From Lichenicola cladoniae (GTDB lineage: Bacteria > Pseudomonadota > Alphaproteobacteria > Acetobacterales > Acetobacteraceae): a stretch of DNA of 64,000 bases. The stretch covers positions 4,717,501 through 4,781,500 of the forward strand of contig NZ_CP053708.1 in assembly GCF_013201075.1 (NCBI RefSeq), given 5' to 3'. Position numbers and translations under genes: made by a program. Shown here in pieces: positions 27,767 through 38,878 of the stretch. Below the pieces are notes generated by a model. That model saw only the letters and a program-made list of their open reading frames with translations, was not told where the DNA came from and did no database searches. Each line of letters starts with the position of its first letter. Within the stretch, counting starts at the first letter, position 1.

Positions 27767-29287
27767 TCAAAAGAAGCCATGGAGAAACCAGGCGAGTTCG
27801 CCGGTCGCGGAATCAACGCCATCACCCTGGCGGAACAGCCAGAAGCGCCGTCCCTCCTGGTTCTCGACGATCCAGTAGTCACGCACCGCGATGAGTTCGG
27901 CCGAACGGCGCCACCACTCGCCGGTGATGCGCTCCGGACCGTCCGCGCGAACGATGCGATGCCGGATCCGGCGCCAGGTGAAGGCCTTCGGCGGGTGGTC
28001 CGGCATCATCGCCAGCGTCTCGACCGGTTCCGGCCGTTCGAGCAGCCGCACGGGTCTTGGCCAGCGGGACGCGACTGCCGTGGGCGGTGGCGGCGTGTAG
28101 ACCGACACCGGCTGTTGCGAGCGCTCCGGCACCTCGCTTTCGATCGAGCGGAGCCGGTAGACCTTGTCGGGCCCCAGACGATTTACGAGCCGGTCGATCA
28201 GCTCCGACAGGTCGGCCTCTTCCGTCTCGCCCGGTGCCAGCCCGCCACCCCGTTGCGTGTAGGACAACGGCTCGACCAGCGGCAGCACCAGCCGCATCGC
28301 CTCGACGCCCGGACCGGGATCGACCTCCTCGACCCGCTCATCCAGCAGTCGCGCCAGGTGCCTGAGGTCGCGCACCGGCCGTGCGGTTCCGATACGCACC
28401 ACCTGGCACGTGGCATCGATCCGCTCGAACACCAGGTCGAGCCGCCGGGCGCCTTCGCCACGCTGTTCCAGCAGCACGCAGGCTTCCCCGACCAGGACCA
28501 GGATCACGGCGACGAACGCTTCGGCCGTCGAGAGCGGCTCGACGAACGTTCTGCGCACCGTGATCGTCTCGGGTGGAAGCACCGGCTGTATCGGCTCGTG
28601 CACATGGCCGAGGGCCTGGTCCAGGCGGATCAGCAGACGGTTGCCGAACCGGCGCGCCAACGGTCCGCGCGGGGTGGCCACCAGTTGCCCGATCTGCTCG
28701 ATGCCCAGCCGTCGCAGACCACTCGCGACCTCGCCGTCGATGCGGAGCGCTTCCACCGGCAGTCGCTCGAGGGCTGCTGCCTGGCTGCCCGGAGCCACTA
28801 TGGTCACCGGAACAGTGCTGTAATGAGCCAACGCGTGCGCGGCGCCGGGCGTGTCCGCGATGGCGATCTTCCCGGTCAAGCCAGCCTGCCGCAGGTGCTC
28901 GGCCAACAGATCAAGCATCGGCTGCTCGCCGTCATGCAGATGCGTGCAGCCGGTGGCGTCGATCCAGATGGCATCCATCGGCGCCGCCGACGTCATCGGC
29001 GACAGACGCAGGCACCAGGCCGCCAGCCGCTCGAGTGCTGCGGCATCCTCGGCCTCTGTCGCGTCCACCACCGTCAGCCCGGGCACCATCGCCTGGGCGT
29101 GGGCCAACGGCATTCCTGCGTTCAGGCCGAGCTGGCGGGCTGCGCCGTCTGCGGCGGCGATCACCATGCGTCGGCCGTCGTGACCGCGGGTAACGAGCGG
29201 CACATCAGGCGGAAGCGCGGTGTAGCGATCCCGGCGCAGCCTGTCGGTCGGCCAGAATGGGAGCCAGAGCGAGATGACCCTGCGCAT
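27767..29287 (-). CDS. imuB: Y-family-like mutasome protein ImuB
   Basis: A 506-residue ImuB, a catalytically inactive Y-family homologue that acts as hub of the SOS mutasome by joining DnaE2, ImuA and the beta clamp. The N-terminus MRRVISLWLPFWPTDRLRR is typical, and AAWCLRLSPMTSAAPMDAIWIDATG is the palm region. A C-terminal zone of about 100 residues includes FTWRRIRHRIVRADGPERI and EWW, as in the ImuB/DUF6504 group. The ATG at 29287 has a GGAGG site directly upstream and overlaps the imuA 3' end by 83 bases; the frame reaches to 29467 but the earlier part is a shadow of imuA. Confidence 0.93.
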   Translation of the reverse strand: MRRVISLWLPFWPTDRLRRDRYTALPPDVPLVTRGHDGRRMVIAAADGAARQLGLNAGMPLAHAQAMVPGLTVVDATEAEDAAALERLAAWCLRLSPMTSAAPMDAIWIDATGCTHLHDGEQPMLDLLAEHLRQAGLTGKIAIADTPGAAHALAHYSTVPVTIVAPGSQAAALERLPVEALRIDGEVASGLRRLGIEQIGQLVATPRGPLARRFGNRLLIRLDQALGHVHEPIQPVLPPETITVRRTFVEPLSTAEAFVAVILVLVGEACVLLEQRGEGARRLDLVFERIDATCQVVRIGTARPVRDLRHLARLLDERVEEVDPGPGVEAMRLVLPLVEPLSYTQRGGGLAPGETEEADLSELIDRLVNRLGPDKVYRLRSIESEVPERSQQPVSVYTPPPPTAVASRWPRPVRLLERPEPVETLAMMPDHPPKAFTWRRIRHRIVRADGPERITGEWWRRSAELIAVRDYWIVENQEGRRFWLFRQGDGVDSATGELAWFLHGFF

Positions 29288-29966
29288 CGCAGCCCTCCAC
29301 GATCCAGGTTGCAGGCTCCGCGCCACGGCAGCGGAGAAGTTCGAGTTTCCAGACAGGGCGTCCGACACCCTGGACATCCGGCGCATGCGGCAGTGGCGGT
29401 GGGGATGGAGCCCCGCTGATCCGCCAGCGACTGGAGGCGGCCGAGGGCGTGACCAGGGCCGGATCATTGAACTTGCGGCTGCGGCGGAGGACGAGGCCGA
29501 GCACGTCGGTCGCCTCTGCAGCCAGCTGCAGGCGCCGGGAGGTCACCAGATCCAGGCGCCCCTCGAGCTCGCAGACGACACCTGCCAGGTCGGGATGGCG
29601 AAGGCCCTCCTCCATGGCCTGGAGAGCATTCTGCCGCGCGTGAACCAGGACCAGCCGTCCCGGATCGAGACCCGCCTGGGTCAGGCCCTCGGAGAACAGG
29701 TCATGCTTGCCGTGGATCCACAGCACCGGACCCGGACACCGTGCGAGCAGGCCCGCAGCGAACAGGGCAGGCGCTGCGCCATGCTCCACCTCCGGACCGG
29801 CTCCAGCCACCTCGTGGATCGCCCCAAGGGCCAGGCCACCCCCGGGTAGATGCCGATCGATCGGTGCAAGCTCGAAAGGCAGGAACGCAGCCGCATGCCG
29901 TTGGGCCGCCCCGCGTTCGAGGGCTGCCACCTCTGCCCGGAGGGTCATGATCCTTGTCGTCTGCAT
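29205..29966 (-). CDS. imuA: SOS mutasome protein ImuA
   Basis: A 253-residue RecA/SulA-like protein of the ImuA family. Features are PFELAPIDRHLPGGGLALGAIHE at the N-terminus (the family start of the RecA-like fold), then LWIHGKHDLFSEGLTQAGLDP, and ATDVLGLVLRRS near the C-terminal third. The ATG at 29966 has a strong AGGAGG site; an in-frame Met at 30017 would run through the LexA box and is rejected. First gene of the SOS mutasome operon; its LexA box is 35 bases upstream. Confidence 0.93.
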   Translation of the reverse strand: MQTTRIMTLRAEVAALERGAAQRHAAAFLPFELAPIDRHLPGGGLALGAIHEVAGAGPEVEHGAAPALFAAGLLARCPGPVLWIHGKHDLFSEGLTQAGLDPGRLVLVHARQNALQAMEEGLRHPDLAGVVCELEGRLDLVTSRRLQLAAEATDVLGLVLRRSRKFNDPALVTPSAASSRWRISGAPSPPPLPHAPDVQGVGRPVWKLELLRCRGAEPATWIVEGCDAQGHLALAPILADRQAAPGSLHRASA

Positions 29967-30000
29967 GTTCCCCCTCCTGCCCGATGCCGCTCCGATAGGG

Positions 30001-30015
30001 GAACGTATAGTGAAC
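30001..30015 (-). promoter_or_regulatory. LexA (SOS) box upstream of imuA
   Basis: On the minus strand the sequence is GTTCACTATACGTTC, a perfect alphaproteobacterial GTTC-N7-GTTC direct-repeat LexA site. It lies 35 bases upstream of the imuA start and is nearly identical to the box upstream of dinB (GTTCACTTTACGTTC). Confidence 0.92.
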
Positions 30016-30573
30016 ATGGCCGGTTGTGGAAGGCTGATTCAGCACCTTGGGTGCTACTATTCCGGGAAGCCTAGGCGGATCAGCGCTCTAGGTTGTGGAG
30101 CGGAACTCGATCCTCAGGATTGTCCCTAAGCGACCCGTTGGTCTCAGGAAACGGGATCGTCCGGTTCGTTTTTCATCAGGTACGCGTCATGAAGTTTGAG
30201 GTCGAGCAACCGGCCTGTCGTATGAAGCCAACCGTTTCAGGACCATCGGCTGTTCGCCTCGAGTCCGGACTCCGGCGCGGCTGATAACCCTGGATGGAAT
30301 CGGCTGCGCAACGAGACGTTCCGGTTGGATGGCAAGATCATCAGCTTCGCGTCGGCCTGCGACAGACTACATCCCTGCATACGGAGCGGTCCGCGGTGCA
30401 CTGCCGGACATTCAGGCGCCGCAACTGGCGACCGTGGTTGAAGAGGCCCGGCAGGGGGCGAGTGGCTGTTGGCAATTTTTCAACCAGTCAATCAGGATAG
30501 TTTTTTTCGCAGTTGATACGGCAGTGATGCAGATTGCACGGGACACCGGTAGATAGTGGGGACCGATTTAACG
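30016..30573. other. Gene-free stretch upstream of the STY0301-like gene
   Basis: About 560 bases with no convincing gene. Short plus-strand frames (for example the one around 30329-30556) have no ribosome-binding site and no family likeness I can name. The segment 30471-30545 is AT-rich and may hold the promoter of the next gene. Confidence 0.35.
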
Positions 30574-30900
30574 ATGCGTAATAGTGCTCGTTGGCCTTTG
30601 CTGTTTCTGGCCATTGTCGCCTGTACCGGTGCAGCACCTGCAAATTGTCCGTCCAGCCTCATCGAGGCGGGGAGCGACCATACCCTTGTGAACGCATCGT
30701 TGTATGATGGTCCACCTGATCAGATGGCCGATCTGATACCGGTCCCTGCAGGTTCAGTTGATCGCTGGAGTCTCGACGGCGTTGACCCGTTCCTGGTGTG
30801 TAAATTCCAGGGAATCATGAAGGTCGTCACACTTCACGTCGTTGGTGCGAAGGTCTGCGAAGCAGGGCAAAAGCCGTTCCAGGCATACTGCAAGCGATAG
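30574..30900 (+). CDS. Small exported protein, STY0301-like
   Basis: A 108-residue exported protein. Residues 1-25 are a signal peptide (RWPLLFLAIVACTGAAPAN); IVAC could also serve as a lipobox. The mature part has a Cys-containing core: CPSSLIEAG at the start, PFLVCKFQGIMKVVTLHV in the middle and AKVCEAGQKPFQAYC at the end. This spacing of Cys and of (Y/F)LVC resembles the STY0301 family of small periplasmic proteins of unknown function. The start at 30574 is chosen because it opens the signal peptide. It lies alone before the apiose locus; no link is evident. Confidence 0.6.
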   Translation: MRNSARWPLLFLAIVACTGAAPANCPSSLIEAGSDHTLVNASLYDGPPDQMADLIPVPAGSVDRWSLDGVDPFLVCKFQGIMKVVTLHVVGAKVCEAGQKPFQAYCKR

Positions 30901-31028
30901 AGCCTGCATATTACAGCAAATCGTGCGGCGAGTACGTCCGCCGGTCGCCCTCGACCCTAACTCATTGACTTCGAGCATTTTTCAGCAGTGGCACCATGCC
31001 AAAGTTGCAAGATCCTGCGTATCGGTAT

Positions 31029-31041
31029 ACTCGTCATACCA
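31029..31041 (+). promoter_or_regulatory. Candidate regulator site upstream of apnO
   Basis: ACTCGTCATACCA, 40 bases upstream of the apnO start, matches ACTCATCATACCA upstream of the second apiose unit (37168-37180) at 12 of 13 positions. Here it also forms an inverted repeat GGTAT-N7-ATACC (31024-31040). A shared operator for both units is inferred. Confidence 0.4.
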
Positions 31042-31080
31042 GCAGCATGTTATCGCTGCGGACGTTTGAGGAGAAGCTGC

Positions 31081-31908
31081 GTGACGACGATCGCTTTGTT
31101 CGGGGCCGGCGGGAAGATGGGCTATCGTTTGTCCAGCAACCTGAAGGGCTCCACCTTCGACGTGCGCCATGTCGAGCTCGGTGAAGCCGGCCGGGCGCGC
31201 CTCAGTTCCGGCCTCGGCATCGAGTGCATGCCGGCAGACACCGCCCTCGATGGCGCGGACGTGGTGATCCTCGCCGTTCCCGATACGCTGATCGGACGGG
31301 TTGCCGCCTCCATCATCGACAAGCTGAAGCCCGGCACGATGGTCGTCGCACTTGACGCAGCCGCGCCGTTCGCCGGACACCTGCCGAAGCGCGACGATCT
31401 CACCTATTTCGTCACCCATCCGTGCCATCCGCCGGTGTTCAACGACGAGACCGATCCTGTCGCCAAGCGCGACTTCTTCGGTGGTGTGCATGCCAAGCAG
31501 CACATCGTCAGCGCGCTGATGCAGGGGCCGGATAGCGCCTATACGCTCGGCGAGGACATCGCCAAGGTGATCTGGGCGCCGGTCATGCGGTCGCATCGCG
31601 TCACCGTCGACCAGATGGCCCTGCTCGAGCCCGGCCTGTCCGAGACGGTGGCCGCGACGCTGCTGGTGGTGATGCGCGACGCGATGGACGAAGTGGTGGC
31701 ACGCGGCGTCGACAAGCAGGCGGCGCGCGACTTCCTGCTCGGCCACATCAATGTGCTGGCCTCGGTGATTTTCGAGGAGACGCCCGGCGTGTTCTCCGAC
31801 GCCTGCAACAAGGCGATCCAGTTCGGCAAGCCGGCGCTGATGCGCGACGACTGGAAGAAGGTGTTCGAGCCGGCGGAAATCGCTGCCAGCATCGAGCGGA
31901 TCACCTAG
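31081..31908 (+). CDS. apnO: D-apionate oxidoisomerase
   Basis: A 275-residue NAD-dependent enzyme of the 6-phosphogluconate-dehydrogenase-like fold, expected to turn D-apionate into 3-oxo-isoapionate by combined oxidation and isomerisation. The Rossmann motif is GAGGKMG (residues about 8-14); THPCHPPVFNDE follows, and the C-terminal helical domain carries GHINVLASVIFEETPG. The start is the GTG at 31081 with a GAGGAG site seven bases upstream; the earlier Met at 30988 gives an unnatural lead. The family call rests mainly on context: an RLP, a DUF1537 kinase, TIM and RpiB homologues and an apionolactonase follow, the set described for D-apionate catabolism. Confidence 0.82.
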   Translation: MTTIALFGAGGKMGYRLSSNLKGSTFDVRHVELGEAGRARLSSGLGIECMPADTALDGADVVILAVPDTLIGRVAASIIDKLKPGTMVVALDAAAPFAGHLPKRDDLTYFVTHPCHPPVFNDETDPVAKRDFFGGVHAKQHIVSALMQGPDSAYTLGEDIAKVIWAPVMRSHRVTVDQMALLEPGLSETVAATLLVVMRDAMDEVVARGVDKQAARDFLLGHINVLASVIFEETPGVFSDACNKAIQFGKPALMRDDWKKVFEPAEIAASIERIT

Positions 31909-31944
31909 GCGGCTTCGTCTCCAGGACCGGGTTAGCCTAGAACC

Positions 31945-33261
31945 ATGCATGCAGAGACGGCAACGCTCGCAAAGGCGGCGATGAGCCCGGCTGACGAGGC
32001 GGCACTCATCCGCAAGGTCAGCTGGCGCGTGTTGCCGTTCCTGATCCTGTGCTTCTTCGTGGCATTCCTCGACCGGGTGAATGTCGGGTTCGCCGCCCTA
32101 CACATGAACCGGTCGCTCGGCTTCACACCCACGGTGTTCGGGCTGGGTGCCGGCATATTCTTCATCGGCTACTTCCTGTTCGAGATCCCCAGCAACCTGG
32201 CCTTGCACCGGTTCGGTGCACGGGTCTGGATCTCGCGCATCATGATCAGCTGGGGCGTGCTGGCCTGTGCCTGCGTGCTGGTGCGCGGCGAGACATCCTT
32301 TCTCGTTTTGCGGTTCCTTCTGGGCGCGGCCGAAGCCGGGTTCTTTCCGGGGGTGCTGCTCTACATGACCTACTGGTTCCCGGCGGCCGCGCGTGCCCGC
32401 GTGATGTCGGTGTTCTCGCTGGGCTCGGTGGTGTCGCTGGTGATCGGCTCGCCGCTCTCCGGGCTGGTGCTCAGCCTCGGCACCAGGGCGGGGCTCGAGA
32501 ACTGGCAGTGGCTGTTCCTGCTCGAAGGCATACCGTCGATCCTGCTGGGCGTGATCGCCTTCTTTTTCCTGACCGACCGTCCCAGGGACGCGCGCTGGCT
32601 GAGCGACCACGAATGCCGCTGGCTCGAGAATACCATCAGTCGCGAGCAGGCAACGGTCGATCGCCCGCATCATCCGTTGGCCGCCTTACGCGACCCGCGC
32701 GGCTTGTTCCTGGCGGGGGCAGCTATGCTGAACATCATGGCGATCTACGGCGTCACCATGTGGCTCCCGCAACTGGTGCATTCCGCCGGCCACCTGACCG
32801 ATTTGCAGACCGGGCTGGTGACGTCGCTGCCGTTCCTGTGCACGGCGGTGGCGATGACCCTGAACGGCGCACATTCCGATCGCACCGGCGACCGCAAGTG
32901 GCACATCCTGCTATGCGCATTGGGTGGAGCGGCCGGGTTCGTTCTCACGGCACTCGCCACGTCGCCGTTGCTGGGCCTGCTCGGCATCTGCCTGGCCGCG
33001 ACGGGAATATGGTCGTCCAACACCGTGTTCTGGACCGTGCCGATGCGCCTGTTCTCCGGCGCATCCGCCGCAGCCAGCCTGGCGCTGATCAACTCGATCG
33101 GAAATCTCGGCGGTTTTCTCGGACCCTATTTTACCGGCTGGATCCGTAGCGCATCCGGCGGCTACGAGCCGGCCTTGCTGGCCCTGGGTGGAGCCCTCGC
33201 CTTGTTTGGAGTGCTGATGTTCGTCTTCCTGAACTCCAACACCGGTAAGGCCGGATCATGA
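31945..33261 (+). CDS. MFS transporter, ACS (anion:cation symporter) type
   Basis: A 438-residue, 12-TM transporter of the tartrate/phthalate-permease-like ACS group: FLDRVNVGFAALHMN in the first segment, GIFFIGYFLFEIPSNL in the second, and RFLLGAAEAGFFPG in the fourth are the family hallmarks. It probably imports a small sugar acid; from the context D-apionate is the likely substrate, complementing the ABC importer in the second unit. The stop overlaps the oiaX start (ATGA), so the two are translationally coupled. Confidence 0.9.
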   Translation: MHAETATLAKAAMSPADEAALIRKVSWRVLPFLILCFFVAFLDRVNVGFAALHMNRSLGFTPTVFGLGAGIFFIGYFLFEIPSNLALHRFGARVWISRIMISWGVLACACVLVRGETSFLVLRFLLGAAEAGFFPGVLLYMTYWFPAAARARVMSVFSLGSVVSLVIGSPLSGLVLSLGTRAGLENWQWLFLLEGIPSILLGVIAFFFLTDRPRDARWLSDHECRWLENTISREQATVDRPHHPLAALRDPRGLFLAGAAMLNIMAIYGVTMWLPQLVHSAGHLTDLQTGLVTSLPFLCTAVAMTLNGAHSDRTGDRKWHILLCALGGAAGFVLTALATSPLLGLLGICLAATGIWSSNTVFWTVPMRLFSGASAAASLALINSIGNLGGFLGPYFTGWIRSASGGYEPALLALGGALALFGVLMFVFLNSNTGKAGS

Positions 33262-34535
33262 GCGACGTGATCAAGGTCACCTATCGCATCGAAACCGCGG
33301 GCGATCCCGCGTCGCTCGCCGAAAAGATCGCCAGCGACCAGTCGACCGGAACCTTCGTGCCGCTGCCGGGCGAGACGCCGGAACTGAAGGCGCGTGTCGC
33401 AGCACGGGTTACGGCATTGCGGGAGCTGCCGCCGGTCGACACGCCGTCGCTGCCACAGTCCGGTCCCGCTGCCCGGTACAACCGCGCCGAGGCGGAGATC
33501 TCGTTTCCGGTAGAGGCGATCGGCACCGATCTCGGGGCGCTGATGACCATCGCGGTCAACGGCGTCTATGCGATCAAGGGCTTTACCGGCATCCGCATCA
33601 CCGACCTGGTGCTGCCGGACAGTTTTCACGGCGCCTATCCCGGCCCGCAATTCGGCGTCGTCGGCAGCCGCGCGCTGACGGGCGTGTTCGGCCGGCCGAT
33701 CATCGGCACCATCGTCAAGCCGGCACTCGGGCTGCGTCCGCACGAGAGTGCCGACATGGTGCGCGAGCTGGTCGAAGCCGACGTCGACTTCATCAAGGAC
33801 GACGAGAAGCTGATGAGCCCGGACTATTCGAGCCTGGCCGACCGGGTCCGGGCGATCATGCCGATCATCCTCGACCGCGAGCAGCGCACCGGCCGGAAAA
33901 CCATGTATGCGTTCGGCATCTCGGCTACCGACCCCGACGACATGCTGCGCAACCACGACCTGGTCGTCGCCGCCGGTGGCAATGCCGCAGTGGTGAAAAT
34001 CAATTCGGTCGGGTTCGGCGGGCTGGCGTTCCTGCGCAAGCGCTCGAACCTGATGCTGCACGCCCACCGCAATGGCTGGGATATCCTGACCCGTCATCCG
34101 GGCCTGGGCATGGACTTCAAGGTGTACAGCCTGTTCTGGCGACTGCTCGGCATCGACCAGTTCCAGATCAACGGGATCGGCGCGAAATACTGGGAGCCGG
34201 ACGATTCGTTCGTGACCTCCTTCGCCGATTGCCGCACGCCGATCTTCACCGAGGCGGACTGCCCGCTCCCGGTGGTGTGCTCCGGACAATGGGGCGGCCA
34301 GGCGCCGGCCACCTGGCAGCGCACCGGCCAGACCAACGAGCTGCTCTATCTGTGTGGCGGCGGTGTCGTCAGCCATCCGGGCGGGCCGGCCGCCGGTGTG
34401 CGCGCCGTGCGCCAGTCCTGGGATGCGGCAGCGGCGGGCATCCCGCTTGCGACTTATGCGCGGGATCATCCCGAGCTGGCGCAGTCGCTGGCAAAATTCG
34501 GCAGTCCGGAACAACAGGCCGGGAACGATTTCTGA
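33258..34535 (+). CDS. oiaX: RuBisCO-like protein, 3-oxo-isoapionate-4-phosphate decarboxylase
   Basis: A 425-residue form-IV RuBisCO-like protein (RLP). The key (beta/alpha)8 motifs are present: TIVKPALGL (K154, equivalent to the RuBisCO catalytic Lys in KPxLGL) and DFIKDDEKL with the carbamylated-Lys/metal triad K180, D182 and E183. The RuBisCO loop-6 Lys motif is not recognisable, as expected for a non-CO2-fixing RLP. In the known D-apionate pathway the OiaX RLP decarboxylates 3-oxo-isoapionate 4-phosphate to L-erythrulose 1-phosphate. Overlaps its neighbours on both sides (ATGA with the MFS gene, TGATG with lerI). Confidence 0.88.
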   Translation: MSDVIKVTYRIETAGDPASLAEKIASDQSTGTFVPLPGETPELKARVAARVTALRELPPVDTPSLPQSGPAARYNRAEAEISFPVEAIGTDLGALMTIAVNGVYAIKGFTGIRITDLVLPDSFHGAYPGPQFGVVGSRALTGVFGRPIIGTIVKPALGLRPHESADMVRELVEADVDFIKDDEKLMSPDYSSLADRVRAIMPIILDREQRTGRKTMYAFGISATDPDDMLRNHDLVVAAGGNAAVVKINSVGFGGLAFLRKRSNLMLHAHRNGWDILTRHPGLGMDFKVYSLFWRLLGIDQFQINGIGAKYWEPDDSFVTSFADCRTPIFTEADCPLPVVCSGQWGGQAPATWQRTGQTNELLYLCGGGVVSHPGGPAAGVRAVRQSWDAAAAGIPLATYARDHPELAQSLAKFGSPEQQAGNDF

Positions 34536-35350
34536 TGGCGGTCGTGCAACGGCGCCTGATGGCCGGAACCGGCTGGAAGATGAACAACGACGCGGCCGGG
34601 ACTGCCCGCTACGGCGCGGCGATCAGGGCTGGGCTGGGCATCGGCCCGGAAGCGGCCGTAGCCGCCTTGCTCGACCTGTTCGTGCTGCCGCCGTTCACCT
34701 CGCTGCATGCAGCGCAGGCAGCGTTCCGGGGTACGCCGGTGGCGATCGGAGCGCAGAACGTGCACTGGGACGAGAGTGGCGCCTGGACCGGCGAGATCTC
34801 GGCACCGATGCTGGCGGAAGCCGGTTGCCGCTACGTGGCACTCGCGCATTCGGAACGGCTGACCCATTTCAGCGAGAGCTATCCGCTTGTCCGGCTCAAG
34901 GTGAATGTCGCACTCCGGCACGGCATCACGCCCGTGCTGTGTCTCGGCGAAACTGCCGACGAACGCGAGGCGGGTCAGGCCGATGCAGTCCTGGCGACGC
35001 AGGTTCGCACCGCGCTGGCCGACTAGGCGCACGACGCGGACAAGATCGTGCTGGCCTATGAGCCGCGCTGGGCGATCGGCGGTGCCGCGGCGGCATCGCC
35101 CGACTATGTCGCCGAGCGGCACCACGCGTTGCGCGCTCACGTACGATCCGACTACGGCGCCGACGCCGCCGACCGCATGCGGATCATCTATGGCGGCGCA
35201 GTGACGCCTGACACCGGACCGACGCTGATCGCACTCGATAACGTCGATGGGCTGTTCGTCGGTCGCGCGGCATGGACCGCCGATGGCTTCATGCGGATCG
35301 TGGCGATCGTCGCAGCCGCAGCCAAACTCAAGCAAGGCAGACCTTCATGA
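34535..35350 (+). pseudogene. lerI: L-erythrulose-1-phosphate isomerase (TIM homologue) with in-frame amber
   Basis: A triosephosphate-isomerase-fold gene of 272 codons that should isomerise L-erythrulose 1-phosphate to D-erythrulose 4-phosphate. The first 163 codons carry K15 (GTGWKMN) and H105 (ALAHSERL). Codon 164 is TAG (35024-35026), after TALAD. The following text continues in the same frame with the catalytic Glu (LAYEPRWAIG, position 176) and the phosphate loop (IIYGGAVTP), through to the stop next to derI. A truncated 163-residue product would lack the catalytic base. Either a nonsense mutation, most simply CAG to TAG, a sequencing error or amber readthrough. All other genes in the operon look intact. 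Confidence 0.85.
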
Positions 35351-35807
35351 AACTCGTCCTCGCGGCCGATAGTGCCGGCAAATCGCTCCTGGATGCCGTG
35401 GCGGCGCATCTTGCCAGACAGGGCGAGCACGAGATCGTCGATCTCAGCGTGCCGGCGGACGGATCGGCGGAGACGTATGCGGTGATGACCGACCGTGCGG
35501 CGGAAGCGATCCTTGATGGTCGTGCCGAGCGCGGCATCTTCTGCTGCGGCACCGGGATCGGCGTGTGCATCTCCGCCAACAAGATTCCCGGTATTCGTGC
35601 CGCACTCACGCACGATACCTACTCTGCCAGCCGGGCGGCACTCAGCAACGATGCGCAGATCATCACCATGGGCGGCCGCGTGATCGGACCGGAACTGGCG
35701 AAATCGATCGTCGACACCTGGCTGTCGTCGCATTTCGATCCGGCAAGCCCGTCGGCCGCGAACGTGCAGGCCATCGACGATCTCGACCGCAAGCACGCCC
35801 GCATCGG

Positions 35808-35811
<4 letters not shown>
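35347..35811 (+). CDS. derI: RpiB-family isomerase (D-erythrulose-4-phosphate isomerase)
   Basis: A 154-residue RpiB/LacAB-family sugar-phosphate isomerase. The active-site stretch FCCGTGIGVCISANK (about residues 65-79) includes the catalytic Cys, and the N-terminal AADSAG is the phosphate-binding turn. HDTYSASRA and IITMGGRVIG are also conserved. In the erythritol and apionate routes such an enzyme converts D-erythrulose 4-phosphate to D-erythrose 4-phosphate. The ATG at 35347 overlaps the lerI stop, and its own stop overlaps oiaK (ATGA), so the three are tightly coupled. Confidence 0.85.
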
Positions 35812-38187
<2,376 letters not shown>

Positions 38188-38236
38188 TCACCCCGGACAG
38201 TTTGCGCGCATCCAGGATCGGAACCGCCTGTTGACG

Positions 38237-38878
38237 ATGAGAGCTACATTTCTGCTCGGCAGCCTGTGCCTGCTGTCGACACTTCCTGGATGCCGGTTCG
38301 TCAAGACCGGGAGCGTGACGGCGACGCAGGCTTCCGGTGCGCAGGACCCGAAGGCGCGGGTCGATGCACTCTGGACGCCGAAGCTGCTTGCCTATGCAAA
38401 GGCCAAGGCAGCGCCCTATCCGGAGCTTGCAGCTCAACTCGCCAAGTCGCCGAATGACGCGATCAAGGCGCACGGCTATCACGGCGGCGACGCGTCGGCG
38501 AAACCGGTGCTGTTCGCGCAGATCGACGGCACCGTCGTCGATGTCGAAACGACCAGCCGAGCGGGAACGCTCGGGGTTGATGTCGACGGCGACGGCAAGC
38601 CGGACGTCACGATACAGATCGGACCGGTCATTCGTGGGTCCGCCCTGCGCGATGGGCTTGATTTCATCTCGTTCAGCAGCTTTTCCAACCAGATCGATTT
38701 CGCCGATTTCTCGAAGGCGCTGAATGCGCATGTCCGCGACGTGGTGCTGAAGGATCTGCCGCGCGACCAGCTGAAGGGGCGTCGCATCTCGATCCTGGGC
38801 GCGTTCTTTGCCGATCCCGCGAACCCGGTTCCGCTGGTGACGCCGATCACGATCACCCTGCCGGAGAAGACGCCGTGA
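38237..38878 (+). CDS. DUF2291 periplasmic lipoprotein
   Basis: A 213-residue DUF2291 protein with a lipoprotein signal (LCLLSTLPGCRF, lipidation Cys near residue 20). The conserved text RVDALWTPKLLAYAKA and AQIDGTVVDVETTSRAG, VDVDGDGKPDV is family-typical. DUF2291 genes commonly accompany RbsBAC-type importers, and this one sits between the binding protein and the ATPase, overlapping the latter (GTGA). The molecular role in the family is not settled. An in-frame TTG at 38231 would add two residues. Confidence 0.85.
   Translation: MRATFLLGSLCLLSTLPGCRFVKTGSVTATQASGAQDPKARVDALWTPKLLAYAKAKAAPYPELAAQLAKSPNDAIKAHGYHGGDASAKPVLFAQIDGTVVDVETTSRAGTLGVDVDGDGKPDVTIQIGPVIRGSALRDGLDFISFSSFSNQIDFADFSKALNAHVRDVVLKDLPRDQLKGRRISILGAFFADPANPVPLVTPITITLPEKTP

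Noticed and set aside
27713-29419. A 568-codon plus-strand frame opposite imuB
   Set aside because: Shadow of imuB; composition is unnatural and there is no ribosome-binding site.
29967-30017. A longer imuA starting at 30017
   Set aside because: The extra 17 codons would include the LexA box, and the ATG at 29966 has a strong AGGAGG site.
32049-33149. A 366-codon frame overlapping the MFS gene
   Set aside because: Same-strand shadow in another frame; the MFS frame has the conserved transporter motifs.
35024-35026. Pyrrolysine or general TAG reassignment
   Set aside because: Several intact genes here end in TAG (apnO, apnL, the b561-YceI fusion), so TAG is a working stop; no pyl genes are seen.
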